Source: Cyanobium sp. WAJ14-Wanaka
GTDB taxonomy: Bacteria; Cyanobacteriota; Cyanobacteriia; PCC-6307; Cyanobiaceae
Direction: 5' to 3'
DNA length: 64,000 nt
Assembly (NCBI RefSeq): GCF_024345375.1
Contig: NZ_JAGQAZ010000002.1
Span: forward strand, 558,001-622,000
Shown here piece by piece: positions 45,412 through 54,942 of the stretch. How positions within the stretch are numbered: the stretch's first letter is position 1; each line of letters begins with the position of its first letter. The position numbers were made by a program, and so were the translations under genes. The notes beneath the pieces are model-generated. The model ran no database searches. It had not been told where the DNA came from and saw only the letters and a list, made by a program, of their open reading frames with translations.

Positions 45412-47406
45412 GCGCTCTTGCTGGTAAGTCCAGGCATTGCCGAGCACTTTTTTTACGTAGAGCCGGGTTTCGGGATAGGGAATGGCCTCTACCCAAAGTT
45501 CCGGCCATGGCCCAATCGGACGGGAAGCCCAACGGGATACGGCCCCGGGTCCCGCGTTGTAACTGGCAATGGCCAGGATCGGGTTGCCGGCCCACAGACC
45601 CAACAGTTGTTTGATGTAAAGACCACCAAGGTCTGCACTGATTTGGGGATTTTCAAGCTCTTCATTGCCCAGCGGCCGGCCGGCGAGCTCCTGGGCGGTT
45701 TCTGGCATCAGCTGCATCAGGCCCACCGCTCCGGCCACTGATTTGACGCCGGGGGAAAAGCGCGATTCCTGTTTGGCTACCCCTGCCAGCAGGCTGGCCG
45801 CCAGGCCGTGGCGTTCTGCCACGGGGTTAAAAATTTCCACAAAGCGCGGCCTTCTCTGGGCGTTCAGCAGTTGGCTCCTCGCGTTGCACTGATGGGGCTG
45901 GAGCTTGAGTCCGGCCTGTTCCAATTGGCCCAAGCCGATCCAGTCGTCTCCGGCTCCCTGGCGCAAGCGACCCTCGAGCAGCAGCTCCTGGGCCCGCTGG
46001 GGCGCTTGACCGCCGCGCTGGTGGCGCCAGTGTTCCCAGGCTTCCTGGTTGAGGCCCAGTCGCCACAGCCGATTCAGAGAGGGCGATGGGCTGGCCAAGG
46101 GGCTCCAGCTTGGTTTGCTCAAGGCAGATGGGCCAGCACTTTTCAACTGCTGATCGCTGCGGCCCAAACGCACCGCTGCTCTCCAGCCGTAATAGCCCTC
46201 GGGATGTTGTTGTTGCACCAGCTCCCATTGGGCCCTGGCGGCCCTTCCCTGGCCTAGGCGCAACAGCGAAAAGCCCAACCAAAACTTTTGACGGGCCGCT
46301 AGGTCAAGCGGCAGATATTGGTTGGTGGGGCTAGAGAGCAGCTGGCGGGCCGTGGACCATTGGCCCTTCAGTAGGGCCAGGCGGGCTGCTTGCCATTGGA
46401 GCTCCCAGCTCGCGGGATCCTTGGGCCAGCGCTTGAGCACGGCAAGGGCCCTTTCAACCTTGCCGTTTTCCAGGGCTAGCCGCGCTTGCACAGGCGCGCT
46501 CTGCCGGAGCTTTTCAGGTAGGTGCCCAATGGCTTGCAAACTGCTGGCACCTTCGCCCTCCGCCAGGAGACGGGTGGCTTCGGCCGCTTCCAAACTTTGG
46601 GGATGGCCTTGGGCCAGGCTCAGCAGCAGCTGGTCGGCTTGCTGCAGCTGGGCTTGCCCCTGCCCGCCACCTGGGCCCTTGAGGAGTGCTTTGGCCAGGG
46701 CCAGGGTGGTGGTTGGCGAGGCTGCTGTTCCCCGCAGGCAGGCCTGGGCTCTGTCGGTATCTGCCAGTTGGGCCAGGCCCGTGGCCAACTGGTTGCGTTC
46801 GGCTGGTTTTAGGGCCCGCTCCCGGCGGCAAACCGCCTGGAGTTTTCGATCTGCACCGGGCCAGCGGATACCCCAGCGGGCCAGGTGCAGGGCTCCTTGG
46901 CGTTGGTCTTTGGGGCTGGGGCCCGCCTCCAGGGCCGCGGCCAGGGCGGCGGGGTGGGCCGGGAAGCGCTTGAGGAGCTGCTGGCGTAGGGAAGGTTGGC
47001 TGGCCCCCAGGCTGTAAAGGGCATCGGCGCTGCTGGGATCTTTGGGGAAACGGCGCTGCAGTTGCTGCCAGAGCAGCCCAGCTGCCTGGTGCTCCCCCAG
47101 GGCAGTCTGGGCGAGGGCCTGTTGTTTGAGCACCACTCCCGCAATGGGGTCAGGCCCCCAGGCCTGGTTGCCAAGTAGTTGCAGTTGGCGTCTGGGATCG
47201 GCATTTGCCTGGGCGGCCAACAGCAGGCTGGCTTCCCGGCGTTTTTCGGGATCGGCAGATAGCTGGCGCCAGCCTTCGAGCTGCCAATTGGGGGTTTGGG
47301 GGTTGGGCTGGGGGCCCCACTCGAGCAGGGCATCGCCAGCCAGCAGCAGGCCAAAGCTGCCGAGGCAGCTAAGGGCAAGTAACTGGACGAGGCGGGCCAA
47401 GGGCAT
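45397..47406 (-). CDS. soluble lytic transglycosylase (Slt70-like)
   Basis: Periplasmic enzyme that cleaves peptidoglycan glycan strands with formation of 1,6-anhydro-MurNAc. The 669-aa product from ATG 47406 starts with an N-terminal hydrophobic anchor or signal (LVQLLALSCLGSFGLLLAG), followed by a long helical superhelix, and ends in the SLT domain: VAKQESRFSPGVKS with catalytic Glu, GAVGLMQLMPETA and ASYNAGPGAV. The frame is open further upstream, to 47703, but that part has no family likeness and overlaps a small plus-strand gene. It may feed the GlcNAc recycling genes at 47.7-50.1 kb. Confidence 0.88.
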   Translation of the reverse strand: MPLARLVQLLALSCLGSFGLLLAGDALLEWGPQPNPQTPNWQLEGWRQLSADPEKRREASLLLAAQANADPRRQLQLLGNQAWGPDPIAGVVLKQQALAQTALGEHQAAGLLWQQLQRRFPKDPSSADALYSLGASQPSLRQQLLKRFPAHPAALAAALEAGPSPKDQRQGALHLARWGIRWPGADRKLQAVCRRERALKPAERNQLATGLAQLADTDRAQACLRGTAASPTTTLALAKALLKGPGGGQGQAQLQQADQLLLSLAQGHPQSLEAAEATRLLAEGEGASSLQAIGHLPEKLRQSAPVQARLALENGKVERALAVLKRWPKDPASWELQWQAARLALLKGQWSTARQLLSSPTNQYLPLDLAARQKFWLGFSLLRLGQGRAARAQWELVQQQHPEGYYGWRAAVRLGRSDQQLKSAGPSALSKPSWSPLASPSPSLNRLWRLGLNQEAWEHWRHQRGGQAPQRAQELLLEGRLRQGAGDDWIGLGQLEQAGLKLQPHQCNARSQLLNAQRRPRFVEIFNPVAERHGLAASLLAGVAKQESRFSPGVKSVAGAVGLMQLMPETAQELAGRPLGNEELENPQISADLGGLYIKQLLGLWAGNPILAIASYNAGPGAVSRWASRPIGPWPELWVEAIPYPETRLYVKKVLGNAWTYQQERLADC

Positions 47407-47456
47407 GGAGCGGCAATGGCGCCATTGTGGGAACACCACGGCCTGTTTTGTCTGCC

Positions 47457-47684
47457 ATGCGATGGCCCCCGCGTTGGTCCTTGCTCCAGCAAGGTCAGGT
47501 GCAGCTGCCAGGTGCCTCCCAACGGCTACGCAGCCTGAGGGTTTGGGCAGCGACTGGCGCCTTGCTGCTACTGAGGCCCTATTGGCCTTTGAATTGGCTG
47601 CCTGGCTGGGTGGTGGGAGCCCTGCTGCTTTGGGCCATTGGCGAATTGTTGATCTGGATTTGGTGGCCGCCACGCTGGCGCTAG
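47457..47684 (+). CDS. small membrane protein, about 75 aa, unknown
   Basis: I do not recognise it. From ATG 47457 the protein has a basic N-terminus (QRLRSLRVW) and two close hydrophobic segments (about 30-43 and 49-68), ending in WIWWPPRWR. The tryptophan-rich ending is unusual. An in-frame start lies 30 bases upstream. It sits between the transglycosylase (divergent) and glmM (same direction, 48 bases downstream). Confidence 0.5.
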   Translation: MRWPPRWSLLQQGQVQLPGASQRLRSLRVWAATGALLLLRPYWPLNWLPGWVVGALLLWAIGELLIWIWWPPRWR

Positions 47685-47732
47685 GGCGGCCGAGGCGGGC
47701 CACGTAGCCTGGCCTCCTTCGAGCAAAGCCCC

Positions 47733-49139
47733 ATGGTCGAGAAGGTCCCCCATCCCGTTGGCCTTCCCCTTGGCGGTGCGGTTGCGGGCTTCGGCACCGA
47801 TGGCATTCGCGGCCGGGTGGGCAGCCAGCTCAGCCCCGCCTTGGCGATGCAGGTGGGTTATTGGTGCGGCCAGGTTTTGCCCCCGGGCGGGCCGATATTG
47901 ATCGGCAAGGATTCCCGTAGCAGTGGCCCGATGCTTGAGGCTGCCCTCAGCGCGGGCCTAACGGCAGCAGGAAGAGAGGTCTGGAGCATGGGCCTCTGCC
48001 CCACCCCTGCGGTGCCAGGGGCGATTCGCCGCCTTAACGCCAGTGGCGGCCTGATGGTTTCCGCCAGCCACAACCCACCCCACGACAATGGCATCAAGGT
48101 GTTTGGCCCCTCGGGAGCCAAGCTCAGCCGCGCCCAGCAACAGGCGGTGGAAGCCGGCCTGTCGGGCCTGGCAGGCCAGGCTGCAGGTGCTGGGGGGCCA
48201 GGGTTTTCAGGAAATGGCAGGGTGCTGGATCGAGGCGATCTGCTGGCTGATTACCAGCGCGCTCTGTTATCGAGCGTCCGTGGCAGGCGTTTGCAGGGCT
48301 GCAAGATTGTTTTGGACCTCTGCTGGGGATCTGCCACCGCCTGCGGTGAGGCGGTTTTTAGGGAGCTGGGCGCCGATCTGAGCGTGCTCCATGGCAGTCC
48401 GGATGGAGACCAGATCAATGTCGACTGCGGCAGCACCTACCTAGAAAAGCTGCGCCAGTGCGTGCTCGAGCGGGGCGCCAGCATGGGCTTTGCCTTTGAT
48501 GGCGATGCGGATCGGATGCTCGCCGTTGATGGCAAGGGCCGCCTGGTGGATGGGGACCAGATCCTCTATCTCTGGGGATCGTCCCTACTGGCGGAGGGCC
48601 AACTGCCGGCCAATCGGATCGTGGCCACGGTGATGTCCAATTTGGGCTTCGAAAAGGCCTGGCAAGCTAAGGGGGGGGTGCTCGAGCGCACCTCCGTTGG
48701 CGATCAGTTTGTGCACCAGGCCATGGAGCAGCTGGGGGCCGGCCTAGGTGGTGAGCAATCGGGCCACATCCTCTCGGCCCGCCATGGCATGAGCGGTGAT
48801 GGCCTGCTGACGGCGCTGCAGGTGGCCACCCTTCTCCATCACCGGGGCCAGAGCCTGGCGGATTGGCTGGATACCAGCTTCAGCCCCTATCCCCAAAGCC
48901 TGGTGAATGTGACCGTTCCCGATCGCCTAAGGCGCCAGCAATGGCAGGACTGCGAGCCGATGCGCATGGCGGTGGAGCGGGCCGAGGCGGCCATGGATGG
49001 CCAGGGCAGGGTGCTGGTGCGGGCCAGTGGCACCGAGCCCCTATTGCGCGTGATGGTGGAGGCGGTTGAGCAAGGACTGGTAGACCATTGGGCAGCCCAC
49101 CTGGCGTCCGAGGCCGAGCACCATCTCAACGGGCATTAA
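47733..49139 (+). CDS. glmM: phosphoglucosamine mutase
   Basis: Converts glucosamine-6-phosphate to glucosamine-1-phosphate, the entry to UDP-GlcNAc for peptidoglycan and envelope glycans. The 468-aa product contains FGTDGIRG, the catalytic SASHNPPHDNGIKVFG (Ser112), FDGDADRMLAVD, GGEQSGHI and the C-terminal RASGTEPLLRVM. GlmM differs from the other phosphohexomutase here by this GIRG and DNGIK signature. It is tail-to-tail with the GlcNAc-kinase-like gene (14-base overlap). Confidence 0.94.
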   Translation: MVEKVPHPVGLPLGGAVAGFGTDGIRGRVGSQLSPALAMQVGYWCGQVLPPGGPILIGKDSRSSGPMLEAALSAGLTAAGREVWSMGLCPTPAVPGAIRRLNASGGLMVSASHNPPHDNGIKVFGPSGAKLSRAQQQAVEAGLSGLAGQAAGAGGPGFSGNGRVLDRGDLLADYQRALLSSVRGRRLQGCKIVLDLCWGSATACGEAVFRELGADLSVLHGSPDGDQINVDCGSTYLEKLRQCVLERGASMGFAFDGDADRMLAVDGKGRLVDGDQILYLWGSSLLAEGQLPANRIVATVMSNLGFEKAWQAKGGVLERTSVGDQFVHQAMEQLGAGLGGEQSGHILSARHGMSGDGLLTALQVATLLHHRGQSLADWLDTSFSPYPQSLVNVTVPDRLRRQQWQDCEPMRMAVERAEAAMDGQGRVLVRASGTEPLLRVMVEAVEQGLVDHWAAHLASEAEHHLNGH

Positions 49140-50115
49140 GTAGCTCCCGAGCCAGGCCTAGGGCACCATCACAGGCGTCTCCCGCTGCGGCCGCTAGCTG
49201 GGCGCCAGGGCAAGCGATCGCCAATGCCTCCGAGAAGGCACTGCTTAGGGGGGCCAGGTGAAGTAGGGCTCCGCCCGCCGTCCAGACCAGGGGGGCTTCC
49301 AGTTCAAGCCTGCCGCTGATCGTTGAAGTCATCTGGGCGAGGGCTTGGCCTGAGCGCTTAAAGATCGCCAGGGCATGGCTATCCCCGGCCTGGGCGAGTT
49401 GGGCCACCACCGGGGCTAGGCGCGCAAAACCTGCTGCCCCAAAGCCCGGAGCCACCACCATGGTCTTGATGGCTTGGGGGGAGCTTGGGGCCTGGGGATC
49501 GAGGCCCAGGTGCTGCCAGATCTGCTGGCGGAGGGGGCCATCGGCCACTCGGACATCGGCCATCTGCAGGCTGAGGGCCAGCCCATCTCGGCCGATATCC
49601 ATGGCCGAACCGGCGCCATCCAATAACCAGCCCCAGCCTGAACAGCGGTGCTCGAGGCCTGCGCCATTGCGGCCCACGGCAATCGTGCCGGTGCCACTGA
49701 TCACCAGAATTCCTGCCCGAGCCTGTCCCATCGCCCCCCGCAGGGCGGTGCGCTCATCCCCCGTTACGCAGATCCGCCCCATCGGCAGCCCCAGGGCCCC
49801 TGCCGCCAGGGTTTTGCCCTGAAGTTGTAATTCGCTTTCGGCCCCCGGGCTGCCCACTTCGATGCCGCTGGCGCCAATGGCAGCTGCCAGCAGCGCTGGT
49901 TTTTGCTGGCCATGCCCATGCCTGTGTCCATAGGCAGCTTCCAGGCTGGCCTGCAGCGCCGCCCAAAAATGCTCCGGGCCCCTGGGCGAGGCGAGGTGGC
50001 TGACGCCGGGGCCCTGGCCCTCAGCCCAGGTTGCGCCACTGCTGGCATCGACCAGGCGGCAGGTGGTGTGGGTTTGGCCGGCATCAAAGCCGGCCAACAG
50101 GCCAGCTTCAGTCAC
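49126..50115 (-). CDS. BadF/BadG-family ATPase, probable N-acetylglucosamine kinase
   Basis: Actin-fold sugar kinase, 329 aa. The phosphate-1 loop GFDAGQTHTTCRLVD is at the N-terminus, VISGTGTIAVGRNG is the middle phosphate-binding block and GGALLHL is in the C-terminal lobe. This order matches bacterial and eukaryotic GlcNAc kinases of the BadF/BadG/BcrA/BcrD family. Phosphorylating GlcNAc released by wall turnover would feed glmM's pathway, which is inferred. Its 3' end overlaps glmM and its start overlaps the ictB 3' end by 8 bases. Confidence 0.82.
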   Translation of the reverse strand: MTEAGLLAGFDAGQTHTTCRLVDASSGATWAEGQGPGVSHLASPRGPEHFWAALQASLEAAYGHRHGHGQQKPALLAAAIGASGIEVGSPGAESELQLQGKTLAAGALGLPMGRICVTGDERTALRGAMGQARAGILVISGTGTIAVGRNGAGLEHRCSGWGWLLDGAGSAMDIGRDGLALSLQMADVRVADGPLRQQIWQHLGLDPQAPSSPQAIKTMVVAPGFGAAGFARLAPVVAQLAQAGDSHALAIFKRSGQALAQMTSTISGRLELEAPLVWTAGGALLHLAPLSSAFSEALAIACPGAQLAAAAGDACDGALGLARELLNAR

Positions 50116-51442
50116 GGGAATTAGGCGGTGCGGTCGTAGGGGCTGGGGCCGCAGCCAGGGTGGCCACGCAGAACCAGCCGCTCAGCTGCACCTCAGGGCG
50201 GAAGAAGATCGTGTCGGTGAGGCCCTGCACCCCCAGGCCGGCGATCACGGCCAGCACGGCCAGGGCCGGCAGGGCCCAAAAACCACCCCGGCCCCATTGG
50301 CCTAGGGCGCGACGCAGGCAGCAGATAACCAGACCGATGCCGGCGAGCAGCCCGGGGATTCCGGCTTCCACGCTGAGTTCAAGCGGGATTGAATAGGCGC
50401 TCAGGGCATTGAAACGGGGCTGGGCAAAGAGGGGATAGATCTGGTTGAAGGCGTCGTTGCCCGGGCCGATACCCAGCCAGGGGCGGGCCTGGATCATGTC
50501 GAGGGCCGCTAGCCACACGTTGATGCGGAAGTTGTTGGAGCTGTCATTGCGGCCCGCCACCAGGCTGAGCACCCGCACCCTGAGGGGTTCCACCTGGGTG
50601 ACCACCACCACCAGAGCCGCAGCGCCCAGCACCAGTAGCAATAGGGGAAATAGCCTGCGCCAGAGGGGCGGCCAGCTGCGAGTGAGGCTGCTGCCAAGCA
50701 AAACCACCACCACTGCGGCTTCTGCCACCAACCCCATCCAGGCTCCGCGGCTGTAGGTGAGCACCAGGGCCGCTATGCCCAGCAGCAGGGCAGCCAGGGC
50801 AAAGGCCTTGCGGGCCATGCCAGGCCAGCGCAACAGGGCCACCAGCGCCAGCGGTATGGCCGGCAGTAGGTAACCGGCCAGCAGGTTTGGGTTATCGAGG
50901 GTGCCGTAGATCCGGATCGTGCCGTCTGCCACGGAGTTGGGGTCGGCCCAGCGGGCTAGTTCACTGGTGTCGCCAAATAGTTGGCGAATGCCCAACACAC
51001 TGGTCACCAGCTGGCCGGCCAGCAGGGCAGCCACAATTCGATCCCACCAGATCGGTGCTGTAGCGAGCAACTGGCGCATCAGGGCGTAAACCCCCAGGTA
51101 GCTCAGCAGTTTTAAAAAGCCATGCAGGGCGGCGCTTGGCACGGGCGAAAAACCGGTGGCAAGGAGGGCTAGGGCAATGATCCCCAGCAGCCAGCGATTG
51201 ATTGAACCGATGCTCCCGGCTGGAGTGCGCAGGGCTATCAATACCCAGAGCAGGCCACTGGCGGCAATCAGCAAAGTCATGCCAGGGCGGGTCACAAGCG
51301 GCAGCCCGGCCATCAAGGCGCACAGCACGATGCCTGAGATCAGGGTCAGTTGGCGGCCTAGCTGGCCCGCCGGGTAGTTGGCCAGCACTCCCTGCCAGCG
51401 CAGGATTAGGGGAACTGCTGGCGCGCTGGCGGAGCTGCTCAA
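50108..51442 (-). CDS. ictB: IctB-family membrane protein (O-antigen-ligase-like)
   Basis: Multi-span membrane protein of 444 aa with about 10-12 hydrophobic segments and a Wzy_C/O-antigen-ligase-like core ([47 protein letters not shown]). This pattern is that of cyanobacterial IctB, originally linked to inorganic carbon accumulation, although its similarity to glycan ligases leaves that role debated. It is in a minus-strand run FIST-trmB-ictB-GlcNAc kinase with overlaps of 1, 4 and 8 bases. Confidence 0.88.
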   Translation of the reverse strand: MSSSASAPAVPLILRWQGVLANYPAGQLGRQLTLISGIVLCALMAGLPLVTRPGMTLLIAASGLLWVLIALRTPAGSIGSINRWLLGIIALALLATGFSPVPSAALHGFLKLLSYLGVYALMRQLLATAPIWWDRIVAALLAGQLVTSVLGIRQLFGDTSELARWADPNSVADGTIRIYGTLDNPNLLAGYLLPAIPLALVALLRWPGMARKAFALAALLLGIAALVLTYSRGAWMGLVAEAAVVVVLLGSSLTRSWPPLWRRLFPLLLLVLGAAALVVVVTQVEPLRVRVLSLVAGRNDSSNNFRINVWLAALDMIQARPWLGIGPGNDAFNQIYPLFAQPRFNALSAYSIPLELSVEAGIPGLLAGIGLVICCLRRALGQWGRGGFWALPALAVLAVIAGLGVQGLTDTIFFRPEVQLSGWFCVATLAAAPAPTTAPPNSRD

Positions 51443-52137
51443 GGGAGGGGAGCTGGGCTGTTTGGCGAATTATCGGTGCCAACGTAGAAATTTGCCCTTG
51501 GTGGGGCCTGTTGGTTGCGTTGATAGAGCACCCGGTATACGGGCAAACCCTCCTGCAGCACTAGGGTTTCCCGCTCAGTCGGGCAGGCCAGGGGGTTGTT
51601 ATGGCGCCATGGCAGCTCGTCGGTGCTTGGCCTTGTAAAGCAGCCACTGGCTTCGATCAGCTCCACCATTGGCTCGATCACTGCCAGCACATCACTCTGG
51701 ATAAACAGCTCCCGGCCTGGATCGAGGGCCGCGGCGATGGCTAGCAGGAGCTCGGGTTGGAGCACCCGACGTTTGTGGTGCCGATTTTTGAACCAGGGAT
51801 CAGGGAACTGGATCGATACCAGCTCTAGCTGACTTCCTCCCAACTGCTGCAGCCAGGTTTGGAGGCTTACATTAGCATTGCAAAAGAGATATTTCAAGTT
51901 TGTGAGCCCCAGGGCGACTCGATCTAATTCAGCGGCCTGCACCAGGGGCCGGCGGATCTCTACGCCCAGGTAATTGCGCTCCGGTTGGGCCTGGGCCATG
52001 GCCAGTAGAAATCTGCCCCTGGCGCAGCCGATGTCTAGGTGGATTGGCCGATCTGGATCGCTGAATAACTCCCTTGGTGGCGGCAGGGCCAGGGGTTGTT
52101 GGTAGATGCGACTGAGCGGATTGACGTGTTGCCGCAT
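51439..52137 (-). CDS. trmB: tRNA (guanine-N7)-methyltransferase
   Basis: Forms m7G46 in tRNA variable loops with S-adenosylmethionine. The 232-aa product from ATG 52137 has [17 protein letters not shown] (SAM loop), [11 protein letters not shown] and [16 protein letters not shown], which is diagnostic. Although the frame extends upstream, the family N-terminus begins at this ATG. It overlaps ictB by 4 bases and touches the FIST gene by 1 base. Confidence 0.94.
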   Translation of the reverse strand: MRQHVNPLSRIYQQPLALPPPRELFSDPDRPIHLDIGCARGRFLLAMAQAQPERNYLGVEIRRPLVQAAELDRVALGLTNLKYLFCNANVSLQTWLQQLGGSQLELVSIQFPDPWFKNRHHKRRVLQPELLLAIAAALDPGRELFIQSDVLAVIEPMVELIEASGCFTRPSTDELPWRHNNPLACPTERETLVLQEGLPVYRVLYQRNQQAPPRANFYVGTDNSPNSPAPLP

Positions 52138-53402
52138 CAGTCGACGGCATCGGCATTTGGGACAAAAAATCCCCAGCTGGCGGTGTAGCCGTGCAGGTGG
52201 GTGCTGCCGGCCACTGGGCCAATTTCGCCATTGCAAAAGGCCCCAGCCATGGGCACATCGCCGAAAATCTCCCGGGCCACGCCCACATCGCCATCGCGTT
52301 CGCCATAGAGCCCCTGGCCCCGGCCCAAACAGGCAAATAGGAAGGCGGCTAGGGGTTGGCTCTGGCGCCGGTGTTGGTCTTCGAGTAGCTGCTGCAACTC
52401 CTGGCGGGAGGTGGTGCCATCGCGCAGCTGGAATTGCACCTGCTGGCCCACCCGAAGGCGCTCGGCCACCGCAACGGCCCCATTGCGGGGATCCACCCCA
52501 ATCAGGTTGCGCACTAAAAAGGCCTGCTGGTCCGCCGCCTCCAGGCTGAAACTGCTGCGGCCAACCCCTAAAAACAAGGAATTCTTGGCTAGCTCCCGTT
52601 CGTCGGCGCTGAGGCTGGAGAGGATCGCTTGAAGGGCGGCCACGGGGCTATTGCGTTTGTTGCCCTCGCTCACCTCCAGCATCACGTTGCGCTGGGCCTG
52701 CTCGATTTCAAGCACTGGCCCGATCGGGCGACAGCCCTGGGCCACCACCGGATCTAGGCGCCAGTCGCCGCCGATCAAGCAGCCAACTGCCCCCTTGGTG
52801 ACCTTGTCGCCAAAGAGCAGGGAGCCATGGGCGGAGCTGTGCTGGGAGGCAATTCCACCGATCTTTGTGGCCTGGGGGCAGGCGTAATCCAGGCCGTTGA
52901 TGAGGTCGTTGATGGCGTTGCAGCTGGGATCCACCAGCAGCAACATCGAGGGGCAGTAGCTGGGTTCAGCTGCAACCAACTCCTGCCACGGCTGGGCAGA
53001 ACCGTCTAGGTCGGGGAGGGATTGGGTGTCGATGGCAAAGGGGTGCAGCTCGGCTCCCGGCAGCCGCAGCAGGCTGACGCTCAGGGCTGGGGCATGCTCG
53101 AGCTCATGGGGTTTTCCGGCGGCATCGGTGCCCACCACCCCGCCTCCTAGGCAGCCAAGCCAATGGCTGGCCTGTAGTTGGGCCTGCAACAGGGGCAACA
53201 GCCTGGGCAGGTCGCTGGCGTAGCTGGCCGAAGCAAATACCAGGGCTAAATCGGCCGAACCCGTGCCCTGCAGTTGGCTGGCTACGGCATCAACCGCCGC
53301 CTGCAGGGAGGCATCGGTGGCCAAGGCCGTGCGGCACCAAGGGCCCTGGTCGCCAGGGGTGGCACCAAGCTTCAACCAGTTAGGCAGGGAAAAAGCAGCC
53401 AT
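52137..53402 (-). CDS. FIST-domain sensor protein
   Basis: 421-aa soluble protein with FIST N and FIST C domains, proposed to bind small ligands such as amino acids in signalling. Visible pieces are LVFASASYA near residue 55, [17 protein letters not shown] near 90, [11 protein letters not shown] near 150 and the C-terminal [18 protein letters not shown] with a Gly-rich ending. No output domain or partner kinase is adjacent, so it would work in trans or as a stand-alone regulator. It overlaps trmB by one base. It diverges from the DUF3177-like gene by 34 bases. Confidence 0.83.
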   Translation of the reverse strand: MAAFSLPNWLKLGATPGDQGPWCRTALATDASLQAAVDAVASQLQGTGSADLALVFASASYASDLPRLLPLLQAQLQASHWLGCLGGGVVGTDAAGKPHELEHAPALSVSLLRLPGAELHPFAIDTQSLPDLDGSAQPWQELVAAEPSYCPSMLLLVDPSCNAINDLINGLDYACPQATKIGGIASQHSSAHGSLLFGDKVTKGAVGCLIGGDWRLDPVVAQGCRPIGPVLEIEQAQRNVMLEVSEGNKRNSPVAALQAILSSLSADERELAKNSLFLGVGRSSFSLEAADQQAFLVRNLIGVDPRNGAVAVAERLRVGQQVQFQLRDGTTSRQELQQLLEDQHRRQSQPLAAFLFACLGRGQGLYGERDGDVGVAREIFGDVPMAGAFCNGEIGPVAGSTHLHGYTASWGFFVPNADAVD

Positions 53403-53436
53403 CGCTGGACCCTATCGCCAGCGGGGTGCACGGATA

Positions 53437-54078
53437 ATGGCGTCTTACCGAACCATCCCTGTGCCCGAAACGCTGTACCGCTCGCTGGTGTGGCTCGACT
53501 ACCGCCTGGCGGTGTTGTTCAGCGTGGCCCTGCCCCTGGTGCTCCTGGTCTGGGCTTCCTTGCGGCGCGAGGGCGCCCTTGTCCGACTGCTGCAGATCTA
53601 CTGGAAGGTGGCCAGCCTGCTGCTGATCAGCGTGTTGTTGCTGGCCAACCAGCGGCCCCTGGGCTTTTTGATGGCCCTGGTCGGCCAGCTTTTGGTGGTG
53701 CTGGCGGTTTGGTTTTGGGTGGATATCAACGAAGAACTGGCCGATTTGCCCCCCTGGCGCCCACTGCCCCTAACCGTGCGCATCTGGCGTTGGAGCCTGA
53801 CCTTTTGGGCCCTGCTGGGGGCTGCCCTAAGTGCCACCAGTTTGGCTTGCCTGAATAAGGCGGCCTTGGCCAGTGCTGCCTGCATCCCTTGGCTGCAGGC
53901 TCCCCAAGCCCTCAATGTCCAGGTGACTGGCGTGTTTGGTTTTGTTTTCGGCGCCCAATGGTCCCCAACCCTGGCGGGTTTTGTGGGCTACTTGGCCCTG
54001 GTGGCCTACGTGGTGGGGCTGCTGCAGTGGCTGCTGGTGCGTCTGCCGAAGCAGGGCCGTGTTGCCGGTGAGTTCTGA
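53437..54078 (+). CDS. DUF3177-like membrane protein
   Basis: Function unknown. The 213-aa product from ATG 53437 has five or six hydrophobic spans and the loop DINEELADLPPWRPLPLTVRIW, given here as NEELADLPPWRPLPL, which fits my memory of the cyanobacterial DUF3177 family. The frame extends upstream over the FIST gene, but that part shows no family features. It is followed 2 bases later by another small gene in the same direction. Confidence 0.72.
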   Translation: MASYRTIPVPETLYRSLVWLDYRLAVLFSVALPLVLLVWASLRREGALVRLLQIYWKVASLLLISVLLLANQRPLGFLMALVGQLLVVLAVWFWVDINEELADLPPWRPLPLTVRIWRWSLTFWALLGAALSATSLACLNKAALASAACIPWLQAPQALNVQVTGVFGFVFGAQWSPTLAGFVGYLALVAYVVGLLQWLLVRLPKQGRVAGEF

Positions 54079-54080
54079 GG

Positions 54081-54398
54081 GTGGCCATGGCCAATTTGGG
54101 CCTGATGGCCCAGCTGGAGCTGCTCAGTCGCGATCGCCCCGATCGGGTGCTTCGCTTGCGTGGGCAGTGGCAGGGAGTTGGTGGGACCGCTGAAGCGTTT
54201 GAGCTGGTTATGTATCGGGGCTTCTCGAGCAGCACCACCCATCCCACGGCCTACGACCCTGATCAGCCGCTTTTGCCAGACGGAGCCTTGATCGAGACGG
54301 CTGAACTGTTGCTGGGCCCTCTCAATCCTGTAGCGGAGCAGCAGCTGGCTGCTCCAGTGGCGGTGGAGCGGTTTCTCGATCCCGCCAGCTGGCTCTAA
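54081..54398 (+). CDS. small conserved cyanobacterial protein, 105 aa, unknown
   Basis: I do not recognise a named family. The protein is soluble, rich in Leu, Ala and Gly, with a likely beta-rich middle (ELVMYRGFSSSTTHPTAYDP) and a C-terminal helix-turn (LLGPLNPVAEQQL). It begins at GTG 2 bases after the DUF3177-like stop, so the two are almost certainly one transcription unit. It is convergent with the cupin gene. Confidence 0.65.
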   Translation: MAMANLGLMAQLELLSRDRPDRVLRLRGQWQGVGGTAEAFELVMYRGFSSSTTHPTAYDPDQPLLPDGALIETAELLLGPLNPVAEQQLAAPVAVERFLDPASWL

Positions 54399-54432
54399 CG
54401 GCGCCCCCGTTTCTGCCCTGCCCAGACACACC

Positions 54433-54942
54433 TCAGGGCAACTCCGCACAGAGGCTTTGCCAGTGGGGACAGCCTCGGCCCAGGGCTGAGGCATGGGAGG
54501 CCAGCTGGGCCTGGCTCGCCAGCTCGAAGTCGGCGAAGTCAAATCCAGGTGCCACGGTGCAGCTCACCAGGCTCCAGGGACTGCCTGCCATGGGCTCGGC
54601 TGCAAACCAGCTCCCCGCCGGAACCCCATGCTGGGGCGTCTGACCCGCGCTGAGATCCAGCCCTAGGTGGGTGGAGAGAACCTTCCCCGCCTGGCAGAGC
54701 TCATGGATCACCAGTCCACCGCCACCGTGGTGATGCCAGAGCTCGTCGGAGGCGATGCGATGCCAGTGCGAGCGCTCGCCTGCCGTAAGCAGAAACAGGA
54801 TCGCCGTACTGGCGGGCCTGGGTCCGCGGGGTGTCGTCACCAGCTCCTTAGCCCTGTAGGTCTCGCGGTAGTGACCACCTTCTCGGTGGGGTTGTAGCTG
54901 GAGCAGTTCGATCAGTTGCGCCGGCGGCAGCGCTGCGTTCAT
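54433..54942 (-). CDS. cupin-fold protein (DUF985 type)
   Basis: 169-aa beta-barrel protein from ATG 54942 (MNAALPPAQLIELLQLQPH). It contains REGGHYRETYR, ERSHWHRIASDELWHHHGGG (histidines able to bind a metal) and VAPGFDFADFELAS, in the order of cupin_5/DUF985 proteins. The metal and substrate are unknown. Its first 4 bases overlap the ileS stop, so translation is coupled to ileS. Confidence 0.83.
   Translation of the reverse strand: MNAALPPAQLIELLQLQPHREGGHYRETYRAKELVTTPRGPRPASTAILFLLTAGERSHWHRIASDELWHHHGGGGLVIHELCQAGKVLSTHLGLDLSAGQTPQHGVPAGSWFAAEPMAGSPWSLVSCTVAPGFDFADFELASQAQLASHASALGRGCPHWQSLCAELP

Noticed and set aside
47407-47703. upstream in-frame extension of the lytic transglycosylase
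   Set aside because: No family likeness, no start motif, and it overlaps a plausible small plus-strand gene; a hydrophobic leader begins at ATG 47406.
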